From Sedimenticola sp. (GTDB lineage: Bacteria > Pseudomonadota > Gammaproteobacteria > Chromatiales > Chromatiaceae), in NCBI GenBank assembly GCA_026983675.1, contig JALSTP010000107.1:1-56764 (forward strand): a stretch of 56,764 bases of DNA. The letters are read 5' to 3'. Of this stretch, positions 40,222-46,353 are shown one piece after another. Each line of letters opens with the position of its first letter. Position 1 is the first letter of the stretch. The translations under genes were made by a program, and so were the position numbers. The notes under the pieces are model-generated. The model saw only the letters and a list, made by a program, of their open reading frames with translations, was not told where the DNA came from and did no database searches.

Positions 40222-40255
40222 TTCATCGACGCTTTATCTTCATCGACGCTTTATC
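40222..40255 (+). repeat. Perfect tandem duplication of a 17-base unit upstream of nhaD
   Basis: TTCATCGACGCTTTATC occurs twice in direct succession (40222-40238 and 40239-40255) with no mismatch. It ends 14 bases before the structured nhaD leader, in the region where a promoter or activator site is expected. It could be a duplicated regulator site or a recent slippage event. Confidence 0.85.
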
Positions 40256-40268
40256 CCCGGGAATTAAA

Positions 40269-40370
40269 GTTGTAACCTCCACGGCCGACCATTAATCGGT
40301 GAGGAGCCCCAGTTCCTCTGCCCACAGCAGATCGGGAGCGATCTGCCGGAAACCACAACCCGACGGGGGA
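40269..40370 (+). promoter_or_regulatory. Structured leader RNA upstream of nhaD, candidate cation riboswitch
   Basis: A multi-stem fold is visible. The closing helix is GTTGT (40269-40273) with ACAAC (40355-40359). Inside are hairpins CCGA/TCGG (40285-40288, 40296-40299), GAGGA/TCCTC (40301-40305, 40314-40318), and an 8-bp stem GCAGATCG/CGATCTGC (40327-40334, 40339-40346) with a GGAG loop. CCTCC at 40276-40280 can pair with the ribosome site GGGGG at 40365-40369, offering a way to switch translation. Known RNA classes upstream of Na+/H+ antiporters include nhaA-I (lithium-sensing), nhaA-II and DUF1646 (sodium-sensing). I cannot confirm which, if any, this is. Confidence 0.55.
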
Positions 40371-40383
40371 TGCCACCTTGAAC

Positions 40384-41805
40384 ATGAGGCCCATATTCAC
40401 AATCCTGATCTTCCTTCTCCTCCCTGGACTGGCGTTCGCAGAAGAAGGCAATACACACCGGCTGGACCTCACGGGCCATTGGGTCGGCGTCACGTCACTG
40501 GCCATTTTCATATTCGCTTATGTGCTGGTGATGGCCGAGGAATTCACCCATCTGCGTAAATCCAAGCCGGTCATCCTCGCCGCCGGGATCATCTGGGCGC
40601 TGATCGCGATCATCTATAACCAACACGGCCTGCCCGCGGCAGCAGAGCACGCCGTGCGCCACAACCTGCTCGAATATGCCGAGCTGATGCTGTTCCTGCT
40701 GGTGGCCATGACCTACATCAACGCCATGGACGAGCGAGGGGTCTTCGACGCCTTGCGCGCCTGGCTCATTCGCAAGGGCTTCAGCCTGCGCAAGCTGTTC
40801 TGGATCACCGGTCTGTTGGCCTTTCTTATCTCCCCGGTGGCGGACAACCTCACCACGGCGCTCCTCATGTGCGCAGTCGTGCTGGCGGTGGGCGGCGACA
40901 ACGACAAATTTGTCATGCTCTCCTGCATCAACATCGTCGTAGGCGCCAATGCCGGGGGCGCCTTCAGTCCCTTCGGCGACATCACCACGCTGATGGTCTG
41001 GCAGAAGGCCATCGAGACGGCTCAGGGGCAGATCGGCTTCTGGCCCTTCTTCAAGCTGTTCCTTCCCGCCCTCGTCAACTGGCTCGTGCCTGCGGTGATC
41101 ATGAGCCTTGCGGTGCCCAATGCACAACCCAGCGGCGGCGGCGCGTCCGCGCAGATGAAACGGGGCGCCCGGCGCATCATCGGGCTGTTCCTGCTGACCA
41201 TCGTCACTGCAGTCAGTTTCCACAACTTTCTGCACATGCCCCCCGTCATCGGCATGCTCACCGGCCTCTCTTTCCTCCAGTTCTTTGGCTACTATCTGAA
41301 AAAGACCGCCCATAAGGAGGTGCCGAAAGACGTGGAACGTGAGGGCCAGATGGGCAGTCCCGTGGCTTTCGATGTGTTCCAGAAGATCGCCCGGGCGGAA
41401 TGGGACACACTGTTCTTTTTCTACGGAGTGGTATTGTGCGTCGGCGGCCTCGGCTTCATCGGTTACCTGAGCCTCGCTTCCCAGGTGATGTACGTGGACT
41501 GGGGCGCCACGCCCGCCAATGTCACCGTGGGTGTACTCTCGTCCATCGTCGACAACATCCCTGTGATGTTTGCCGTGCTTACCATGATGCCCGACATGTC
41601 CATGGGCCAATGGCTGCTGGTCACCCTGACGGCGGGTGTGGGGGGCTCTCTGCTCTCCATCGGATCGGCCGCCGGCGTGGCGCTGATGGGCCAGGCGCGG
41701 GGGAAATACACCTTCTTTGGCCATCTGAAATGGACCCCGGCGATCGCCCTGGGCTATGCAGCGAGCATTGTCGTCCACATGTGGGTCAACTCCAGCATCT
41801 TCTGA
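40384..41805 (+). CDS. nhaD: Na+/H+ antiporter, NhaD family
   Basis: NhaD exports Na+ in exchange for protons and is common in marine and haloalkaliphilic bacteria. The 473-residue protein has an N-terminal signal-like segment (MRPIFTILIFLLLPGLAFA) and about 11-12 membrane segments. Conserved regions are FLLVAMTYINAMDERGVFDALR, FLISPVADNLTTALLMCAVV, and INIVVGANAGGAFSPFGDITTLMVWQ, with SSIVDNIPVMFAVLTMMPDM and LSIGSAAGVALMGQ in the C-terminal half. ATG 40384 is used. TTG 40378, better spaced from GGGGGA, is an alternative that adds two residues. A structured leader and tandem repeat precede it; the SulP transporter and phosphoribulokinase genes follow on the same strand. Confidence 0.93.
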   Translation: MRPIFTILIFLLLPGLAFAEEGNTHRLDLTGHWVGVTSLAIFIFAYVLVMAEEFTHLRKSKPVILAAGIIWALIAIIYNQHGLPAAAEHAVRHNLLEYAELMLFLLVAMTYINAMDERGVFDALRAWLIRKGFSLRKLFWITGLLAFLISPVADNLTTALLMCAVVLAVGGDNDKFVMLSCINIVVGANAGGAFSPFGDITTLMVWQKAIETAQGQIGFWPFFKLFLPALVNWLVPAVIMSLAVPNAQPSGGGASAQMKRGARRIIGLFLLTIVTAVSFHNFLHMPPVIGMLTGLSFLQFFGYYLKKTAHKEVPKDVEREGQMGSPVAFDVFQKIARAEWDTLFFFYGVVLCVGGLGFIGYLSLASQVMYVDWGATPANVTVGVLSSIVDNIPVMFAVLTMMPDMSMGQWLLVTLTAGVGGSLLSIGSAAGVALMGQARGKYTFFGHLKWTPAIALGYAASIVVHMWVNSSIF

Positions 41806-41997
41806 GACCACTGCCGCCCGGGCCATGTGCTACAGCACAGGCAAACCTTGCGGTATATAAGGCTGTTCTGATATGCTTCCCTCTTGAGTCGCCCCATGGT
41901 TCGGGGTGGACTCGGATATTTCCAAGAACGGCCGAGCTACACGCAAGAACAACTGCTGAGCCGTCTATCCTCGGGGAAAAACAGAAAGGTAGTGCCG

Positions 41998-43779
41998 ATG
42001 CATACCCTCAGGGTGCAGAATACGATGTTGGTGCGTTTGCTGCCGTTTCTGAGCTGGCTTCCGCGCGTGACGGGCCGCGACCTGAAATCGGATTTCATCG
42101 CGGGACTCACCGGCGCCATCGTCGTATTGCCCCAAGGCGTCGCCTTCGCCACCATCGCCGGCATGCCGCCCGAGTATGGCCTCTACGCCGGCATGATCCC
42201 CGCTATCATCGCCGCCCTTTGGGGCTCCTCCTGGCATCTGGTCTCCGGTCCCACCACCGCCGCCTCCATCGTGCTCTATTCCGCACTCAGCGCCCATGCG
42301 GAACCGGGCAGCATGGATTACGTCACCCTGGCGTTGACCATGACCTTCATGGTCGGCGTCATCGAACTGGCGCTGGGTCTTGCGCGCATGGGGGCGCTGG
42401 TCAATTTCATCTCTCATTCGGTGATCGTGGGCTTCACCGCGGGCGCCGCCATCCTCATTGCCAGCAAACAACTCAAGAATTTCTTTGGTGTCGAGATCCC
42501 CCGGGGCGGTCATCTGCATGAAATCCTGATCCACTTCTACCATCAGATCCCGCACATCAACGGGTATGTGACGCTGACGGCCTTGATCACGCTGCTCACC
42601 GGCATCGGCATAAAACGCTGGGTTCCGCGACTGCCCCCCATGATCGTCGCCATGGTGGTGGGGAGCCTCGCCGCCCTCGCATTGAACGCCATATTCGGCC
42701 CGGAACGCACCATGATCAAGACGGTGGGGGCACTCCCCGCCACCCTGCCGCCACTCTCATCGCCGGATTTTTCCTTCGACGCCATCAGAAAGCTCGCCGC
42801 CTCGGCCCTTGCAGTGACCCTCTTCGCTCTCACCGAGGCCGTCTCCATTGGCCGCGCCCTCGCCGCCCGTTCGGGACAGCGCATCGACGGCAACCAGGAA
42901 TTCATCGGCCAGGGGCTCTCGAACATCTTTGGCAGCTTCTTCTCCGGCTATGTCGCCACCGGCTCCTTCAACCGCAGTGGCCTGAACTACCAGGCCGGCG
43001 CCAAGACCCCCCTCGCCGCGGTCTTCGCCGGCGCACTGCTGATGGTGATCGTGGTGCTGGTCGCCCCGCTGGCGGCCTACCTGCCCAACGCCGCCATGGC
43101 GGGCATCCTCTTCATGGTGGCCTGGGGCCTGATCGATTTTCACGAGATCAAGCACATATTCAGGGCCAGCAAGCAGGAGATGGCGATCTTCGCCACCACC
43201 TTCCTCGGCGCCCTGTTCCTGGAACTGGAACTGGCGATCTTCGCCGGCATCATGCTCTCGCTGGTGCTCTACCTGATGCGGGTCTCGCGCCCCCAGATCC
43301 GCCGCTACACCCCCGATCCGCGCCTGCATACCCGCAGTTTCAGCAGCGACCCCACCTTGCCGGAATGTCCCCAGCTCAAATTTGTGCGTATCGATGGCTC
43401 GCTGTTTTTCGGCTCCATCTCCCACATCCAGGACTACTTTGCCCGGATCGAGGAGCAGTACCCCCAACAGAAACACCTCGCCATCCTGTGCGACGGAATC
43501 AATTTCGTCGACCTGGTCGGCGGCGAGGCGCTGGTGGAAGAGGCGCGCAAGCGCAGGGCGCGCGGCGGCGGCCTCTACCTGATCCATGTAAAGCAAGGAT
43601 TGTGGGAATCGCTGGACCGTTGCGGATGCCTCGACGACATCGACCCGGGTCATGTCTTCCAGTCGAAACAGGCCGCGATCATCGCCATCTATCAGAAACT
43701 GGACAAGGACGTATGCGCCACCTGCGACGCCCGCATCTTCAAGGAATGCGGCCCGAAACCCAAAGCCGAACAGACGTGA
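41998..43779 (+). CDS. SulP-family anion transporter with STAS domain (possible bicarbonate transporter)
   Basis: The 593-residue protein has the SulP/SLC26 membrane domain with DFIAGLTGAIVVLPQGVAFATIAGMPPEYGLYAG, LWGSSWHLVSGPTTAASIVLYSAL, ASKQLKNFFG, and the NRSGLNYQAGAKTPLAA region. A C-terminal STAS domain follows (about 455-565, RIDGSLFFGSISHI...LCDGINFVDLVGGEAL). The extreme C-terminus adds a cysteine cluster CATC...C (VCATCDARIFKEC). SulP proteins carry sulfate, bicarbonate or other anions; BicA of cyanobacteria is a Na+-dependent bicarbonate carrier. Placement between nhaD and phosphoribulokinase favours bicarbonate, but sulfate cannot be excluded. ATG 41998 has AAAGGT upstream. Longer starts are poorly conserved. 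41806-41997 shows no clear terminator. Confidence 0.88.
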   Translation: MHTLRVQNTMLVRLLPFLSWLPRVTGRDLKSDFIAGLTGAIVVLPQGVAFATIAGMPPEYGLYAGMIPAIIAALWGSSWHLVSGPTTAASIVLYSALSAHAEPGSMDYVTLALTMTFMVGVIELALGLARMGALVNFISHSVIVGFTAGAAILIASKQLKNFFGVEIPRGGHLHEILIHFYHQIPHINGYVTLTALITLLTGIGIKRWVPRLPPMIVAMVVGSLAALALNAIFGPERTMIKTVGALPATLPPLSSPDFSFDAIRKLAASALAVTLFALTEAVSIGRALAARSGQRIDGNQEFIGQGLSNIFGSFFSGYVATGSFNRSGLNYQAGAKTPLAAVFAGALLMVIVVLVAPLAAYLPNAAMAGILFMVAWGLIDFHEIKHIFRASKQEMAIFATTFLGALFLELELAIFAGIMLSLVLYLMRVSRPQIRRYTPDPRLHTRSFSSDPTLPECPQLKFVRIDGSLFFGSISHIQDYFARIEEQYPQQKHLAILCDGINFVDLVGGEALVEEARKRRARGGGLYLIHVKQGLWESLDRCGCLDDIDPGHVFQSKQAAIIAIYQKLDKDVCATCDARIFKECGPKPKAEQT

Positions 43780-43852
43780 ACGGAACGGCAACGGCGATGT
43801 TCCGCTCCTGACGACGCCGCCGGCGGGGGTTCTCGCTGTGGCGCTTCATGTT

Positions 43853-43953
43853 ATAGTGGCCCGAATTCTATATGTCGGCGGCCCGGCAAAGTACCGGGTC
43901 GATTAACGGCTTCACGTGCTCCGTGAAAAACAACAGCAGTGAGGGAGGGTCTC
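43853..43953 (+). promoter_or_regulatory. prkB promoter (extended -10) and leader with two inverted repeats
   Basis: TATAGT (43853-43858) preceded by TG at 43850-43851 forms an extended -10; the -35 is weak. The predicted transcript starts near 43865 and has a leader of about 90 bases. The leader holds CCCGG/CCGGG (43882-43886, 43894-43898) and a perfect TTCACG-N5-CGTGAA (43911-43927). The second could be an operator or a hairpin. The strong ribosome site is GGGAGGG at 43943-43949. Confidence 0.5.
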
Positions 43954-44844
43954 ATGTCCAGAAAACATCCCGTCGTTGTCGTCACCGGCTCCTCCGGGGC
44001 CGGCACCACGACCGTCAAACGCGCCTTCGAACACATCTTCTTTCGTGACGGCGTGACACCCGCCATCGTCGAAGGCGACAGTTTCCACCGCTTCGATCGC
44101 GCCCAGATGCGCGAGGAAGTGGAGAAAGCGGCCCAGGAAGGACGCGATTTCAGCCACTTCGGGCCAGAGGCCAACCGTTTCGACAAACTGGAAGAGCTGT
44201 TCCGGGTCTATGGTGAAACCGGAGTGGGCCAGAAACGCTACTATCTGCACAGTCAGGAAGAGGCAGAACAGCACAACGCGCGCCTCGGCACCCACCTTTC
44301 CCCGGGCGAGTTCACCCCTTGGGAGGACATCGCACCGGGCACCGATTTGCTGTTCTACGAGGGGCTGCACGGTGGTGTCGTGACCGAGGAGCACAACGTT
44401 GCCAAGTATGTGGACCTCATGATCGGCGTGGTGCCCATCGTCAATCTGGAGTGGATCCAGAAGATCCACCGCGACAACGCGGAGCGTGGCTATTCGGCGG
44501 ACGCCATCGTAGACACCATCCTGCGCCGTATGCCCGACTACATCAACTACATCACGCCACAGTTCTCGCGCACCGATATCAACTTCCAGCGCGTCTCCAC
44601 CGTGGACACCTCCAACCCCTTCATCGCGCGGGACATTCCCACGCCCGATGAAAGCTTCGTGGTGATCCGATTCAAGGACCCCGAGAAGTTCGATATCGAC
44701 TTTCCCTTCCTGCTCAGCATGCTGAACGACTCCTTCATGTCACGTCGCAATACCATCGTCGTTCCCGGCGGAAAGATGGGGTTTGCCATGGAGATCATCC
44801 TCACCCCCATCATCGAGAAGATGATGGAAGCCCGCAACGCCTAG
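43954..44844 (+). CDS. prkB: Phosphoribulokinase (proteobacterial type)
   Basis: PRK phosphorylates ribulose 5-phosphate to ribulose 1,5-bisphosphate, the substrate of RubisCO. The 296-residue protein has the P-loop VVVTGSSGAGTTTVKRAF, IVEGDSFHRFDRAQM with the catalytic Asp, HFGPEANRF, DLLFYEGLHGGVV, and the substrate-binding IPTPDESFVVIRF. This is the octameric class I form of proteobacteria, so the organism can run the Calvin cycle. No RubisCO or other cbb genes are in the window. ATG 43954 follows GGGAGGG. The TAG stop shares its last base with the terminal repeat of a mobile element, which may now serve as its terminator. Confidence 0.96.
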   Translation: MSRKHPVVVVTGSSGAGTTTVKRAFEHIFFRDGVTPAIVEGDSFHRFDRAQMREEVEKAAQEGRDFSHFGPEANRFDKLEELFRVYGETGVGQKRYYLHSQEEAEQHNARLGTHLSPGEFTPWEDIAPGTDLLFYEGLHGGVVTEEHNVAKYVDLMIGVVPIVNLEWIQKIHRDNAERGYSADAIVDTILRRMPDYINYITPQFSRTDINFQRVSTVDTSNPFIARDIPTPDESFVVIRFKDPEKFDIDFPFLLSMLNDSFMSRRNTIVVPGGKMGFAMEIILTPIIEKMMEARNA

Positions 44845-45005
44845 CCCGGATTATTCATGAATCGCCGCGATGATTGCACAAAGAATTGTCCGCACAGGGG
44901 ATTTTCCGACCGAGTGGAATACGGGCTGTATTGCCGAGGAAGGAAAATTCCCTGTGTGGACAAGGATCAAGCAAGGGTGCGAGCGATTTCATGAATACTC
45001 CGGGC
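44844..45005. mobile_element. MITE-like palindromic element, 162 bp
   Basis: The ends GCCCGGATTATTCATGAA (44844-44861) and, inverted, GCCCGGAGTATTCATGAA (complement of 44988-45005) are terminal inverted repeats with one mismatch. The interior is also largely self-complementary: CCGCACAGGGGATTTTCC on the left (44890-44907) pairs imperfectly with GGAAAATTCCCTGTGTGG (44942-44959). There is no reading frame of note and no clear target duplication. A 71-base part recurs at 33491-33561 with 70 matches. I suspect a non-autonomous derivative of an insertion sequence, but the parent family cannot be named from the sequence. Confidence 0.85.
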
Positions 45006-45225
45006 CAGGAGTCTATCGTGGCCAGCTGTTAACAGCGGAAATTTAGCGGGATCGGATTCAATGCGCATATCATACAATATAAACAGTCTGCTGCTTGGCG
45101 AACGGGATACACCCGATGGATTGATCCCGGTGGACGTTTAGCCAAACGGCCTCGACTCCGACAGACTCCTGGCGCCTCACTGGCGGCCTGCCGGCCGCCA
45201 GTTGCCCTGACACGAAAGACAGCTC
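45006..45225 (+). promoter_or_regulatory. Upstream region of the FIST gene, with a hairpin
   Basis: The region is AT-richer than its surroundings and includes a -10-like TACAAT near 45074 without a convincing -35. A 9-bp hairpin ACTGGCGGC/GCCGCCAGT (45179-45187, 45194-45202) lies 23 bases before the start codon. The 14-base TCCGACAGACTCCT at 45157-45170 is identical to the outer edge of the left repeat (192-205), so part of this stretch may be a decayed mobile repeat. Confidence 0.4.
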
Positions 45226-46350
45226 ATGCAACGGTTCAAGAATGCCCATGTTGTAACCGATGACTGGCGGCGGGCCGTGGATCAGGCCGTTGAAGCTCTG
45301 GGCCCCCTCTCTGCGGACTGCCACCTGGGTTTCATCTATATCACCGACGGTTTTGCCCCCTCGAGTGGCGAGATCCTCGACGCCCTGCGGGAACGCACTG
45401 GCGTGAGGCATTGGGTCGGCACGGTGGCAGGCGGCATCCTCAGCAACGGCCGCGAGACTTACGATACCCCGGCGCTCAGCCTCCTGGTGACCGACATCGA
45501 TGAAGAGCTGTTCCGCGTTCTGCCCGGAATCGACCGCAACCCCGCGGCGGCGCTCTCCGGCTTCGGTGAATGGCTGCGTGCCCACCACCCCCATTTTGGC
45601 ATTGTCCACGGCGACCCGCGAAACCCCACTTCCGCGCACCTCATCAATCAGTTGGCCCATTCTCTCGAAGCGGGTTTCCTGGTTGGCGGTGTCAGTTCCG
45701 GCCCACGCAACCAGTTTATCCAGTTCGCTGACGGACTTACCGAAGGAGGCATCTCGGGGGTCCTCTTTTCCGGGAACCTAGCCGTCGCCACCGGCATCAG
45801 CCAGGGGTGCCAGCTGATCGGCGAACGCATGGAGATCACCGAGGTGGACCGCAACGTCCTCCAGCGTCTCGACGACCGCCCTGCGCTTCAGGCCCTCTAT
45901 GAGGCGGTGGGCGAGGAGATGACGCAAGACCCCAAAAAAATGGAGGGACACGTCTTTGCCGCCCTCTACCTCCCCTCTTCCGATACCGGCACCTACCTGG
46001 TCCGCAACCTTCTAGGACTGGACCTGGAACACGAAACGGTGAGCATCGGCGACATCCCGGAGAAAGGCACCTTTCTCCAATTCGCCCGGCGTGACGCGGC
46101 GACCGCCCGCAACGATCTGGTCCGCAAAGTAGAAGAGTTGAAGGCCCGAGTGCCGAATCCCAGGGGTGGACTCTATTACAGTTGCTGCGGGCGAGGCCGG
46201 CTGCTGTTCGGCGAGAACTCGGAGGAGATGAAGATCATCCACGACGCCCTTGGCGACGTTCCCCTCACCGGCTTCTTCGCCAATGGCGAGATCCACCACG
46301 ACCAGTTACACGGCTACAGCGGCGTGCTGACCCTCTTTCCCCCGGCATAG
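45226..46350 (+). CDS. FIST-domain signal transduction protein
   Basis: The 374-residue protein has an N-terminal FIST domain (about 30-215; HLGFIYITDGFAPSSGEILDALRERTGVRHWVGTVAGGILSNG, and GFLVGGVSSG). The C-terminal FIST_C domain (about 225-360) includes GGLYYSCCGRGRLLFG and FFANGEIHHDQLHGYSGVLTLF. FIST domains are proposed sensors of small ligands such as amino acids and are usually paired with histidine kinases or GGDEF proteins. Here it stands alone, and its partner is unknown. It ends 3 bases from the convergent giant membrane protein gene. Confidence 0.85.
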   Translation: MQRFKNAHVVTDDWRRAVDQAVEALGPLSADCHLGFIYITDGFAPSSGEILDALRERTGVRHWVGTVAGGILSNGRETYDTPALSLLVTDIDEELFRVLPGIDRNPAAALSGFGEWLRAHHPHFGIVHGDPRNPTSAHLINQLAHSLEAGFLVGGVSSGPRNQFIQFADGLTEGGISGVLFSGNLAVATGISQGCQLIGERMEITEVDRNVLQRLDDRPALQALYEAVGEEMTQDPKKMEGHVFAALYLPSSDTGTYLVRNLLGLDLEHETVSIGDIPEKGTFLQFARRDAATARNDLVRKVEELKARVPNPRGGLYYSCCGRGRLLFGENSEEMKIIHDALGDVPLTGFFANGEIHHDQLHGYSGVLTLFPPA

Positions 46351-46353
46351 ACG

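Noticed and set aside
41806-41997. Promoter candidate TTGCGG-18-TATGCT before the SulP gene
   Set aside because: The -35 matches only partly, the spacing is one base long, and several other AT-rich hexamers fit as well. Not strong enough to list.
45179-45202. Hairpin upstream of the FIST gene as a terminator
   Set aside because: No T tract follows and it lies 23 bases before the start codon, so it was kept only as a possible leader structure.
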